Assembly: GCA_947495985.1 (NCBI GenBank)
Contig: CANMBD010000001.1
Coordinates: 496,001 to 560,000, forward strand
DNA: 64,000 bases
Source of the DNA: an uncultured Sphingomonadaceae bacterium
Lineage (GTDB): Bacteria; Pseudomonadota; Alphaproteobacteria; Sphingomonadales; Sphingomonadaceae
Direction of reading: 5' to 3'
The position numbers and the translations under genes are program-made. The notes below the pieces were generated by a model. It saw only the letters and a program-made list of their open reading frames with translations. It was not told the DNA's origin and searched no databases. Shown piece after piece: positions 37,402 through 47,156 of the stretch. Numbering within the stretch: the stretch's first letter is position 1; each line of letters starts with the position of its first letter.

Positions 37402-38253
37402 ATGACACAGAATATCACTGTTGCGGCTTTGCAGCTGTCCTTGAACGGCAGCGAAGCGGAAAATATCGAAGCAGTCAGCGGGCATGTGGCCGAAGCGGCA
37501 GAGCAGGGCGCACAGGTCATATTGCCGCCGGAACTTTTTGCCGGTCCCTATTTCTGCAAGACTGAAGATGAAGCGCTGTTCGCGCTCGCCAAACCTGCGC
37601 AAGACAGCGCGCCGGTTCAGGCCATGCAAAAACTGGCGAAACATTTGGGCGTTGCGATCCCGGCCAGTTTCTTCGAACGGGATGGGCAACACTATTATAA
37701 CAGCATCGCGATGATTGATCCTGACGGCGAGATCATGGGGGTCTATCGCAAAAGCCATATTCCCGACGGCCCGGGCTATGAGGAAAAATTCTATTTCCGC
37801 CCAGGCAATAGCGGTTTCAAGACTTGGGATGTGTTCGGAACGACCATCGGCGTCGGGATATGCTGGGACCAATGGTATCCTGAAACAGCGCGCGCCATGG
37901 CGCTGATGGGCGCTGAAATTCTGTTCTATCCAACCGCAATCGGTTCCGAACCTTACGACGCCGACCTCGACACCAGTCGGATGTGGCGGCGCGCAATGCA
38001 GGGGCATGCGGTCAGTAATTGTGTGCCCGTGGTCGCGAGCAATCGCATTGGTGAGGAAGAGGGGCAAAGCTTTTATGGCCACAGCTTCATCGCCAATGAA
38101 TGGGGTGATCTGGTGCTGGAATATGGCGCGGACGAGAGCGGCGTGCTTGTAGCTACCTTTGATCTGGAACAGGCACGTAAGCACCGTGCAGGCATGGGAT
38201 TCTTCCGAGATCGCCGGCCCGAGCTTTACGGGCGTTTGGTTGAGGATTGCTAG
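37402..38253 (+). CDS. aguB: N-carbamoylputrescine amidase
   Basis: A 283-residue nitrilase-superfamily hydrolase that turns N-carbamoylputrescine into putrescine, CO2 and ammonia, completing the agmatine pathway begun by AguA. The catalytic triad is visible: Glu in LPPELFAG, Lys in YRKSHIPDG and Cys in GVGICWDQWYPE. GPGYEEKFYF is typical of this subgroup. The start is ATG 37402. Its TAG stop overlaps the TAG of the converging uracil-DNA glycosylase gene on the CTAG palindrome. Confidence 0.95.
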   Translation: MTQNITVAALQLSLNGSEAENIEAVSGHVAEAAEQGAQVILPPELFAGPYFCKTEDEALFALAKPAQDSAPVQAMQKLAKHLGVAIPASFFERDGQHYYNSIAMIDPDGEIMGVYRKSHIPDGPGYEEKFYFRPGNSGFKTWDVFGTTIGVGICWDQWYPETARAMALMGAEILFYPTAIGSEPYDADLDTSRMWRRAMQGHAVSNCVPVVASNRIGEEEGQSFYGHSFIANEWGDLVLEYGADESGVLVATFDLEQARKHRAGMGFFRDRRPELYGRLVEDC

Positions 38254-38900
38254 TTCTGCGCCAGTGCAGCTCTAAAAATCGCTTCAAACATCTCGGCCGT
38301 CAATCGTTTGGTGTTCACGTTGTACCGGCTGCAATGATAGCTGTCGATCAGGATACGATTGCCGGGCAAGCTATGTACCGCACCGTGCGCGAATTTATGG
38401 TCCGCCAATCTGCTGCCTGTCATCCTTATCACGCTGTCATGGGCAATTTTGCCGAGTGCGAGGATGACCTTTAAGTTGGGCAAGCCATCCAGCGCCTTGA
38501 TCAGATAGGGGCGGCAATTGTTAATCTCTGCACCATTGGGCTTGTTCTCCGGTGGCAGGCATTTGACCGCGTTGAGGATCATCGCGCCGCTTAGAGTCAC
38601 ACCATCATCTGCGCGGGATTGAAACATGCCGTGGGACAGGCCGACCTTGTCCAACGTAGCGAACAAAAGATCACCGGATGCGTCGCCGGTAAATGCTCTG
38701 CCGGTTCGGTTTGCGCCTTCCTTACCCGGCGCGAGACCGACAATCGCTAGCCATGCGTTGGGGTCTCCAAAGGCCGGGACAGGTGCATTCCACCATTCCG
38801 GCTGATCTTTTCGGAGCGATTTGCGCAGGCCCACAAGCCTTGGACAGCGACGGCAGTTTTTGGGCGCTTCGGCAAAAGGAAGGGGGCTATGATCGCTCAT
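38250..38900 (-). CDS. Family 5 uracil-DNA glycosylase (UDGb)
   Basis: A 216-residue DNA repair enzyme that removes uracil and other deaminated bases. Motif A is GLAPGKEGANRTGRAFTGD, where the usual catalytic Asp or Asn is replaced by Ala/Gly-type residues, as is characteristic of UDGb. Motif B is SYHCSRYN, with the conserved His. Four cysteines in CRRC near the N terminus, CLPPENKP and NCRPYL fit the [4Fe-4S] site. It converges with aguB, sharing the CTAG stop bases. Confidence 0.9.
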   Translation of the reverse strand: MSDHSPLPFAEAPKNCRRCPRLVGLRKSLRKDQPEWWNAPVPAFGDPNAWLAIVGLAPGKEGANRTGRAFTGDASGDLLFATLDKVGLSHGMFQSRADDGVTLSGAMILNAVKCLPPENKPNGAEINNCRPYLIKALDGLPNLKVILALGKIAHDSVIRMTGSRLADHKFAHGAVHSLPGNRILIDSYHCSRYNVNTKRLTAEMFEAIFRAALAQN

Positions 38901-38951
38901 AGCCCCCGCCTAAAATCATTTGGACATCACGTCCAGCAAACTACTGAATAA

Positions 38952-39314
38952 TCAGTCTTTCAATTCAGCCGGAACAATACCGCCATTGGCTGCAATTTCG
39001 GACATGACGCGCTTGTGCAGGGCTATATTGTCTTCTGCCGATCCACTATAGCTCGCATTGCCGAGTTCCTGTGCCAGCGCCTTGCGGTTTTCATAACTCG
39101 CATCAATCTGGACGAGCTTCATCAGGTCCACAATCGATGTGCGCCAGTTCAGTTTGTCTGAACCCGGAATATTGTCGAGCCGAGCAGTGACATCCACTTC
39201 GGTAATGGCTGCGCGTGCTGCTGGCGCTGCTTCGGCTGCCGGAGCAGCTTCTGGTTCAGCGGCTTTTGCTTCACCACCGAAAATTGCGTTTTTGATTTTT
39301 CCAAATATGCTCAT
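38952..39314 (-). CDS. DUF3597 domain protein
   Basis: A 120-residue protein. The N terminus MSIFGKIKNAIFGG is followed by an Ala/Glu/Pro linker (residues 17-36) and a compact helical DUF3597 domain (about 38-120: LDNIPGSDKLNWRTSIVDLMKLV). The function is unknown; other bacterial members carry the same short amphipathic start. The start is ATG 39314, with GAGGAG 6 bases upstream. It is divergent from the DUF937 gene, and the two could share a regulatory region. Confidence 0.85.
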   Translation of the reverse strand: MSIFGKIKNAIFGGEAKAAEPEAAPAAEAAPAARAAITEVDVTARLDNIPGSDKLNWRTSIVDLMKLVQIDASYENRKALAQELGNASYSGSAEDNIALHKRVMSEIAANGGIVPAELKD

Positions 39315-39552
39315 GATGTGCTCCTCTTTGGTTCCTTTGGGTTTTGTCATTCGCCCCTTCGATAGTTTCTTCGGTGTTACAGTATGCAGAGTCAAATGCC
39401 GGAAGCCGAATTTCGGCCGATCTGTAGGTTTCCCGAGTGTAAACACTGGTAAAGCTTTCTAGTTGCACGTTTAGAGGAGAAAAAATCTGATACAAAGACC
39501 TCCTGAAAACAGAATCAAAACAGAATTTTTGTAGGATTAAAGGAGACCGGTG

Positions 39553-40128
39553 ATGAATATTTTGGATGTTTTGCAGCAATCTGGCGGCATCGAAACAATG
39601 GCACGAGAGCTAGGGGTGAACGAAAGCGTGGCTCAAGCGGGGGCTGCGGCACTGCTTCCATCCATTTTGGGCGGTTTCAAGAAAACAACGCAGGCGCAAC
39701 CCACTGGTTTGGATGGACTGGGCGGCCTGTTGGGACAGCTAGGCGGTGGCGGGTTGCTCGACAGTGTGCTAGGTAGTCAGCCTACACCGGTGAGCCAGGG
39801 CAATGAAATTCTCGGTCAGATTTTCGGATCGAAAGAAGTCAGTCGCACGGTTGCCGCCGGTGCGGAACAGCAAACCGGCATTAGTAGTGATTTGCTCAAA
39901 AAAATGCTCCCCATCGTTGCGATGATGGTTGCCGGCTATATGGCGAAACAAAGCGGTGACAATTCGGGCAACGGAGGCGGCTTGGGCGGCCTTATTGGAG
40001 GGCTTTTGGGTGGTGGTTCCAAAGCCTCCTCCGGCGGACTTGGCGGACTAGGATCATTGCTTGATCTCGACGGAGACGGAAACCCGCTTGACGACATTAT
40101 CGGCATGGCCGGTAAGCTGACCCGCTAA
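39553..40128 (+). CDS. DUF937 domain protein with acidic calcium-loop-like tail
   Basis: A 191-residue glycine- and leucine-rich protein with a DUF937 domain. The first 45 residues (MNILDVLQQSGGIETMARELGVN...) form a small helical domain. Several LGGLGG runs and a membrane-like helix (KKMLPIVAMMVAGYMAKQ) follow. The tail is LDLDGDGNPLDDIIGMAGKL, in which D-x-D-x-D-G resembles an EF-hand/dockerin calcium loop. The start is ATG 39553 (AGGAGA 6 bases upstream); GTG 39550 is in frame. It is followed 21 bases later by a smaller gene with the same tail. Confidence 0.8.
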   Translation: MNILDVLQQSGGIETMARELGVNESVAQAGAAALLPSILGGFKKTTQAQPTGLDGLGGLLGQLGGGGLLDSVLGSQPTPVSQGNEILGQIFGSKEVSRTVAAGAEQQTGISSDLLKKMLPIVAMMVAGYMAKQSGDNSGNGGGLGGLIGGLLGGGSKASSGGLGGLGSLLDLDGDGNPLDDIIGMAGKLTR

Positions 40129-40149
40129 TATCAAGGAAGGAGACGATCA

Positions 40150-40530
40150 ATGGGACTTTTGGACAATGCACTGGGTATTTTGCCCGACAATGTGAATCTG
40201 GACAGCCTGGCCGAGAAAGTAGGCATGTCAGCCGATGAATTGAAATCCAGCGGAGAAGCGCTTTTTACGAAACTGCAGGATGGCAGCGTTGATAAAGCAA
40301 CCGCGATCAAGGAAGCGGCAGCAGAAGCCGGTGTCGATGCCGAGAAGTTAAAAGGCCTGATGCCCGCGATGGCTGAAAAAGCGGGGCTGGACGGCGAAGG
40401 CGGTCTGATGGACAAACTCGGCGGTGAGGATGGTATCCTTGGTAAAGTCGGCGGCTTTCTGGACCGTGACGGTGATGGCAATCCGCTGAATGACATTACA
40501 GACATGGCCAAGGGTTTCTTCAAGAAATAA
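40150..40530 (+). CDS. Small helical protein sharing the DUF937 neighbour's tail
   Basis: A 126-residue protein that I do not assign to a named family. Two helical repeats (NLDSLAEKVGMSADELKSSG and the AAEAGVDAEKLKGLMPAMAEKAGL stretch) precede a glycine region and the tail FLDRDGDGNPLNDITDMAKGFF. This tail repeats the upstream gene's DxDGDGNPLxDI almost exactly. There is no signal peptide and no membrane helix. It ends 30 bases before the converging NfeD gene. Confidence 0.75.
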   Translation: MGLLDNALGILPDNVNLDSLAEKVGMSADELKSSGEALFTKLQDGSVDKATAIKEAAAEAGVDAEKLKGLMPAMAEKAGLDGEGGLMDKLGGEDGILGKVGGFLDRDGDGNPLNDITDMAKGFFKK

Positions 40531-40560
40531 GGCCTGCCTCAATTAGACGAATAAGTGGTT

Positions 40561-41019
40561 CTAGTCCTCCAGCGCTTCGAGTTGGAGGACGCCGCCTTCC
40601 ACAGCTGAAACTCGCGCTGTGGTACCTTTTTTCATATCCGGTCCTTTTGCGGGCCATTCACCATCGGCGACTTTTGCACGGCCGCTGGTTGCGCTGATCG
40701 CTTCGACCACCGTAACGGTTTGGCCGACAAGCCTTGCGGACCGGTCATTGAGCAATGGGTCTTCGCTTTCGACCTGATTGGCCAAATACCAGCGACGGCC
40801 AAAGAAAACCGATGCCAGCGAGAGCAAGCCGAACAATGTGAATTGACCGGCGACGGTGATGTCGATGAACATCGCAACAAAACCGGTAACCGCGGCCGCC
40901 GCAGCCAGCCAGATAAGAAACACGCCGGGCACCATGATCTCGCCAATGCCCAACAAGAGCGCGATTATCAGCCAGTGATAATGCGATTCCAGCGACATTA
41001 TCTGTTCAATGATATCCAT
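40561..41019 (-). CDS. NfeD family membrane protein
   Basis: A 152-residue protein with two to three membrane helices (about residues 14-62) and a C-terminal OB-fold NfeD domain (about 85-150; ARLVGQTVTVVEAISATSGRAKVADGEW). NfeD proteins pair with SPFH/stomatin proteins in membrane microdomains. The upstream gene on the same strand is such a protein, 11 bases away. Confidence 0.9.
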   Translation of the reverse strand: MDIIEQIMSLESHYHWLIIALLLGIGEIMVPGVFLIWLAAAAAVTGFVAMFIDITVAGQFTLFGLLSLASVFFGRRWYLANQVESEDPLLNDRSARLVGQTVTVVEAISATSGRAKVADGEWPAKGPDMKKGTTARVSAVEGGVLQLEALED

Positions 41020-41030
41020 ATCTGCTCGCC

Positions 41031-41990
41031 TTATTGTTCAAACGGACCTTTGCGGCGGGGCGGCGGTGTAACGGCACCGTCATTGTCGCCCAGTGCTTCC
41101 TTGGCTAGTTCGCCAATGCCGCCCAGTGTCCCGATAAGCTGTGTCGCCTCGACCGGGAACAGGATGGTCTTTGCATTGGGTGAGACCGCAAATTTCTCGA
41201 CGGCTTTGACATAGTCCTGCGCGACGAAATAGTTGATCGCCTGAGCATTCCCGTTTGCGATTGCCTCGGATACCATTTTGGTGGCCTTGGCTTCCGCTTC
41301 CGCTTCGCGCTCACGCGCTTCGGCATCGAGAAAAGCAGATGCCTTGCGACCCTCTGCTTGCAAGATCTCACCTTGCTTTTCGCCTTCTGACCGCAGGATT
41401 TCGGAAGCCCGTGCACCCTCGGCATCCAGAATATTGGCGCGTTTCTCACGCTCCGCCTTCATCTGCCGGGCCATGGCGTTCACGATATCCTGTGGCGGCC
41501 GGATATCTTTAATCTCGACGCGGGTAATTTTAATGCCCCAAGGCGTCGTCGCATCATCAATCACCGTAAGGAGGCGCGCGTTAATTTCATCACGTTTCGA
41601 TAGCGTTTCGTCCAAATCCATCGAACCCATGACGGTCCGCAAATTGGTGGTCACCAGATTGAGGATCGCGTTGTAGAGATCATTGACTTCATAAGCGGCT
41701 TTGGCGGCTTCCAAAACTTGAAAGAACACCACGCCGTCGGTGGAGATCATCGCATTGTCTTTGGTGATGATTTCCTGACCCGGTATGTCGAGCACTTGCT
41801 CCATCATGTTGACCTTTCGGCCGACACGGTAGAAAAACGCTGGATAGAAGTTGAAACCCGGCTTTGCGATGGCTGTAAACCGACCGAAATATTCAATCGT
41901 ATATTCAAAACCCTGGCGAACAATCTTGATGCTCGCGCCAAGATATATGATCACCAACAGGAAAAAGAAAAATGCGGCTGTGAATTCCAT
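41031..41990 (-). CDS. SPFH domain/stomatin-like membrane protein
   Basis: A 319-residue protein anchored by one N-terminal helix (residues 4-22). The SPFH/band 7 domain spans about 25-190 (VRQGFEYTIEYFGRF, FYRVGRKVNMMEQVLDIPGQ, TTPWGIKITRVEIKDIRPP). A coiled-coil rich in Ala, Glu and Lys follows, and then a conserved hydrophobic stretch. It resembles QmcA/HflK-like proteins that scaffold membrane domains. It is co-transcribed with NfeD. Confidence 0.93.
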   Translation of the reverse strand: MEFTAAFFFFLLVIIYLGASIKIVRQGFEYTIEYFGRFTAIAKPGFNFYPAFFYRVGRKVNMMEQVLDIPGQEIITKDNAMISTDGVVFFQVLEAAKAAYEVNDLYNAILNLVTTNLRTVMGSMDLDETLSKRDEINARLLTVIDDATTPWGIKITRVEIKDIRPPQDIVNAMARQMKAEREKRANILDAEGARASEILRSEGEKQGEILQAEGRKASAFLDAEAREREAEAEAKATKMVSEAIANGNAQAINYFVAQDYVKAVEKFAVSPNAKTILFPVEATQLIGTLGGIGELAKEALGDNDGAVTPPPRRKGPFEQ

Positions 41991-42092
41991 CTGTAAAGCC
42001 CTCCATCTTTAAGTCTGATTATCATTGATTATTTGCCGTATAATGCCAAGGAAAAACGAATATTCTTCTCAAAAACAAGGTTACCATATTCC

Positions 42093-43607
42093 ATGCGTTT
42101 TTGTTTCACCGTCGCCGCTCTGATTTCCTCGTTCTCAATGACGGCCCATGCAGAGGATATTTCAGAAACGGATTTGCGGGCGCATATCGAAATATTGGCG
42201 AGCGATGATTTCGGTGGCCGGAAGCCCGGAACCGAGGGGGAGAACAAGACCCTTCAATATATCGCGACGCAATGGCAGCAGGCTGGATTGGTACCCGCAG
42301 CCGGATCGTCGTCCTGGTATGCGCCGGTAGCTCTGGTGGACCGGACGCCATTGAAACAGACCGTGCGCTTCACGAGGTTCAAGGGCGAGCGTGAAAAGAT
42401 TATTCGGATTGATGACGATCAGGTCATACTACGCTCTGCCATGCAATCGGGCCGGTCGACCAATGTTCCTATCGTACACGTGGGTTATGGCAACCAGAGC
42501 GCTGATGCATTGGCAGAAGCCGTGTCGACCAAATTGGCTTTCATCTTCGTGGGTTCGCCAATTGGAGCCGAGGATTTTCCGAGCTATCGTGAACGTAAAG
42601 CCAAAGTCCTGGCCGCTGGCGCATGGGGAGTCGTCTCAATTGCGGGTAGCGAAGCACGCTACGCCCGCCTGGCCAGACGCTTTCGCCGCGCCAGCACCAA
42701 CATCGACGCTGAGGGATATCATGCGGGTATGGAAGGTATTATCACCAAGGCGGCGGCGGAAAAGCTGCTGCGCAAAGCTGGCATCGATTACAAGCAACTG
42801 GCCAAAGATGCGGCCTCGGGTGCTTTTAGTCCTTTGGAAACGGGTGTCTATGCAGATCTGACGTCCAGCACCCGGGTGCGATCCTATCAGTCTCACAATG
42901 TCATTGGCAAAATTCCCGGACGCAAACCGGGCAACGGTTCCGTGCTGTTTCTTGGTCATTGGGATCATCTTGGCGAATGTCGCCGGGAGCCAGCCGTAGA
43001 CCGCATCTGTAACGGCGCGGTCGATAATGCCAGCGGTATCTCTCTGTTGATCGAAACTGCCAGGCGGCTGGTAAGGGATCGTCCGGATAGGGATATCTAT
43101 TTTCTCGCGACCACTGCGGAGGAAAGCGGACTGCTTGGCGCCAGAGCCTTTGCCGCTGATCCCAGTTTCCCATTGGAAGATCTTGTCGCTGTGTTCAATG
43201 TGGACACCGTGGCTTTGGCACCAGATGGCAAGCTGCTGGCGGTTGTCGGACGCGGTAAGACAGATTTGGATGAGGATCTTGAAAAAGTCGCTGCTGCTGA
43301 AGATCGGGAAATAGACAAAACCGACAAAGCCAATGCTTTTCTGAAGCGTCAGGACGGTTATGTTTTCCTTGAGAAAGATATTCCTGCCTTCATGATCACC
43401 AGCGCTTTTTCAGATCAGGAGCGTCTCGATAGTTTTTTGACCGGTCGCTATCACGGTGTTGATGATGAGGTGGATGAAACACTTTTGCTGGGCGGCGCCG
43501 CAGACGATGCGAACTTCCACGTTGCGCTGGGTCGCTATTTCGGCAGCGTCGACACCTATCCTTTGAAAGATGACGGGAATCTTGGGACGAATAGTGCTGG
43601 CGAATAG
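42093..43607 (+). CDS. M28-family peptidase homologue with altered metal site, exported
   Basis: A 504-residue periplasmic protein with a signal peptide (MRFCFTVAALISSFSMTAHA). The M28 core has HWDHLGE, VDNASGI, AEESGLLGA and NVDTVAL, so four zinc ligands are in place. The final ligand, His in the RSDHFSF motif of the other M28 gene, is replaced: here the site reads RQDGYVF. Activity on peptides is therefore less certain. I start it at ATG 42093 because this gives a signal peptide; in-frame sequence before it is weak. It shares domain order with the M28 gene at 30886 but is clearly divergent. Confidence 0.85.
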   Translation: MRFCFTVAALISSFSMTAHAEDISETDLRAHIEILASDDFGGRKPGTEGENKTLQYIATQWQQAGLVPAAGSSSWYAPVALVDRTPLKQTVRFTRFKGEREKIIRIDDDQVILRSAMQSGRSTNVPIVHVGYGNQSADALAEAVSTKLAFIFVGSPIGAEDFPSYRERKAKVLAAGAWGVVSIAGSEARYARLARRFRRASTNIDAEGYHAGMEGIITKAAAEKLLRKAGIDYKQLAKDAASGAFSPLETGVYADLTSSTRVRSYQSHNVIGKIPGRKPGNGSVLFLGHWDHLGECRREPAVDRICNGAVDNASGISLLIETARRLVRDRPDRDIYFLATTAEESGLLGARAFAADPSFPLEDLVAVFNVDTVALAPDGKLLAVVGRGKTDLDEDLEKVAAAEDREIDKTDKANAFLKRQDGYVFLEKDIPAFMITSAFSDQERLDSFLTGRYHGVDDEVDETLLLGGAADDANFHVALGRYFGSVDTYPLKDDGNLGTNSAGE

Positions 43608-43619
43608 TTACAGAACTGA

Positions 43620-45137
<1,518 letters not shown>

Positions 45138-45147
45138 GGGGGCGCCA

Positions 45148-45357
45148 ATGATCGAAACGACGATTTTTCTGATGCTGTTGATCTGGCCAGAAGGGCAAGA
45201 TCAAAGCAATCCCTTGTGGTCTACTGTGCCCTTTATGACCGTGACCGAATGTCAGGACTATGCGGCCAAAGCCATTGAAAAGGCGTCAAAGACATATGGT
45301 GATAATGTTCAAACGGAATATCATTGTTTGAGCAGAGATAGCCGTATCAAGGAATGA
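45148..45357 (+). CDS. Small hypothetical protein between guaB and the RsmB-like gene
   Basis: A 69-residue protein I do not recognise. It starts with a hydrophobic stretch (MIETTIFLMLLIWPEG), perhaps an uncleaved signal or membrane anchor, followed by a polar domain with two cysteines (TECQDYAAK and YHCLSRD). The start is ATG 45148, 10 bases after guaB, with AAGGGGG in front. Its stop overlaps the next ATG (ATGA), which supports real translation. Confidence 0.7.
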   Translation: MIETTIFLMLLIWPEGQDQSNPLWSTVPFMTVTECQDYAAKAIEKASKTYGDNVQTEYHCLSRDSRIKE

Positions 45358-46532
45358 CCCCATCGGCACGCCTGCAAGCGGCTATTGAACTGCTGGACGA
45401 GATTATTGTTGCAGCACGGGATAACGGCGCATCAGCGGACAATATTGCCAAGAAATTCTTCAAAGCACGCCGATATGCGGGCTCAAAAGATCGTCGGGCT
45501 GTCCGGGAGCATGTTTATGCTGCTATCCGGCGTTTTGGTGATCGACCTGAGAACGGGCGCGCTGCAATGGCAGGGTTGGCCGAGGAACAGCCAGAATTGC
45601 GTGATTTGTTTGATGGATCGGCTTATGGGCCAGCGCTGCTCCAAGGAGGCGAAGAGAAGGCCGCAGGAGACAATATACCCGGCTGGCTGTTGGACAGATT
45701 TGCAGGGCCAATAGATGGTGACGAGCAAAAAACACTATTTGACCGCGCGCCGCTCGATATCCGGCTGAACTCCAAAAAAGGCGGCGCCAAGTCAACAAAA
45801 GCAGCATGGCCGGAAATAGAAGCACTGCCTTTGCCCAATGCCTATCGGCTGCCGACCGGAACAAATGTCGAAAACAGCAAGGCCTATAATAGCGGTCAGA
45901 TCGAGATTCAGGACCTGGGCAGTCAGGCGATAATTGCCGCTTGTCTGCCAAGTGAACCAAAGCTGGTTTTGGATATGTGCGCTGGGGCAGGGGGTAAAAC
46001 TCTGGGCCTGGCAGCACAACTGCCCAATGAAACCCGCATCATTGCTGCTGATACGGATCGTGGGCGTCTGAGCCGCATTGAACCGCGCTTGCGCCGGTCC
46101 GGCGCCAATAATATCGAAACTCTGCTGCTGTCGCCGAACAAAGAGGGTGAAACGCTGGCTCCGTTCAAGGGTAAATGCAATCTCGTGCTTGTCGATGCGC
46201 CCTGCACGGGAACCGGTACGTGGCGGCGGAATCCTGAGCTGCGCTGGCGGATGACGCCAAAAAGACTCGATCAAACGGTAAAATTGCAAGGGCGATTGCT
46301 GGAACTGGCTAGTGCCATGGTCGCTCCGGGCGGCCAGCTTGTCTATGCGGTTTGTTCGCTTCTGGATGCTGAAGGCGGCGACCAAACCGAGAATTTCGTC
46401 AAAAACCATCCGGAATGGCGGGATATAGAGGTTGATTTGCCGATAGGGCGGCCATATCGTAAAGGAACTCTACTCACCCCGTATCAAGACGGAACGGATG
46501 GCTTTTATTTTACCTGCCTCGAAAAATTGTGA
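45354..46532 (+). CDS. RsmB-like RNA (cytosine-C5) methyltransferase
   Basis: A 392-residue NOL1/NOP2/Sun-type methyltransferase for 16S rRNA or another RNA. A NusB-like helical region (about residues 1-130) precedes the catalytic domain. Motif I is LDMCAGAGGKTLGLAAQL, motif IV is VDAPCTGTGTWRRNPE, and motif VI is YAVCSLLDAEG with the catalytic cysteine. The start overlaps the small upstream gene. RsmB is the probable match, but other NSUN-type enzymes cannot be excluded. Confidence 0.88.
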   Translation: MTPSARLQAAIELLDEIIVAARDNGASADNIAKKFFKARRYAGSKDRRAVREHVYAAIRRFGDRPENGRAAMAGLAEEQPELRDLFDGSAYGPALLQGGEEKAAGDNIPGWLLDRFAGPIDGDEQKTLFDRAPLDIRLNSKKGGAKSTKAAWPEIEALPLPNAYRLPTGTNVENSKAYNSGQIEIQDLGSQAIIAACLPSEPKLVLDMCAGAGGKTLGLAAQLPNETRIIAADTDRGRLSRIEPRLRRSGANNIETLLLSPNKEGETLAPFKGKCNLVLVDAPCTGTGTWRRNPELRWRMTPKRLDQTVKLQGRLLELASAMVAPGGQLVYAVCSLLDAEGGDQTENFVKNHPEWRDIEVDLPIGRPYRKGTLLTPYQDGTDGFYFTCLEKL

Positions 46533-46616
46533 TAGCAGATCATGACAGGCATCGGCATGTTCACCGAACGTGCAGGTGGCTCTGCTAGAAAGCCTGAGTC
46601 TTTATTGGAGCTAATT

Positions 46617-47150
46617 ATGCGTTTTTCACCCGCCGCCCTTGCGATGTCCCTGGTTTTAGCCACTGTTTCCAGTGCCAGTTTTGGCCAGTCAGCAGATGTG
46701 GATATCAAGGCTCGTTCGGTAGCTTATATGCAGCAGGGAGAAGCCGCGCAGAAAAAGGGTAATCTGGAGCTGGCCACAGACCTTTATGAAACCGCCTTGG
46801 CTGTTGATCCACGAAACGGGTCTGCCTTTATCGCTATGGCCCAGATCGCGCGGGTTCAGAAACTGCCGGGTAAAGCCATAAGATTCTACCGTGAGGCACT
46901 GATCCTGGATCCCAATAATCTGGATGCATTAGCAGGGCAGGGCGAAGCGCTGGTCCAACGCGGTGCGGTTGAAAAGGCCAAAATCAATCTGTCACGGATC
47001 GAGACATTGTGCCGGACCCGTTGTCCACAAACAGCGCAATTGTCGTCCGCCATTACCGCCTCGCAAAAGACTCCGGTTCTCTCTGCTCAGGCGGTGACAC
47101 CGAAACCGAAAGTCGGCGATGAGAAAACCGACGACGTCAAACCTAATTAA
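46617..47150 (+). CDS. Exported TPR-repeat protein
   Basis: A 177-residue protein with a signal peptide (MRFSPAALAMSLVLATVSSASFGQ) and two to three TPR units (about residues 30-125: YMQQGEAAQKKGNLELATDLYETAL, AFIAMAQIARVQKLPGKAIRFYREAL). A late CRTRC pair could form a disulfide. The tail is lysine- and proline-rich. The start is ATG 46617, with GGAG 6 bases upstream. Periplasmic partner unknown. Confidence 0.8.
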   Translation: MRFSPAALAMSLVLATVSSASFGQSADVDIKARSVAYMQQGEAAQKKGNLELATDLYETALAVDPRNGSAFIAMAQIARVQKLPGKAIRFYREALILDPNNLDALAGQGEALVQRGAVEKAKINLSRIETLCRTRCPQTAQLSSAITASQKTPVLSAQAVTPKPKVGDEKTDDVKPN

Positions 47151-47156
47151 TCTACT

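Noticed and set aside
37384..38184. Long open frame of 266 codons on the minus strand
   Set aside because: It lies fully inside aguB, whose catalytic residues are intact, and its own translation has no domain or signal; it is an antisense shadow.
45792..46409. Minus-strand frame of 205 codons opposite the RsmB-like gene
   Set aside because: The plus-strand gene has all methyltransferase motifs; the antisense translation has none.
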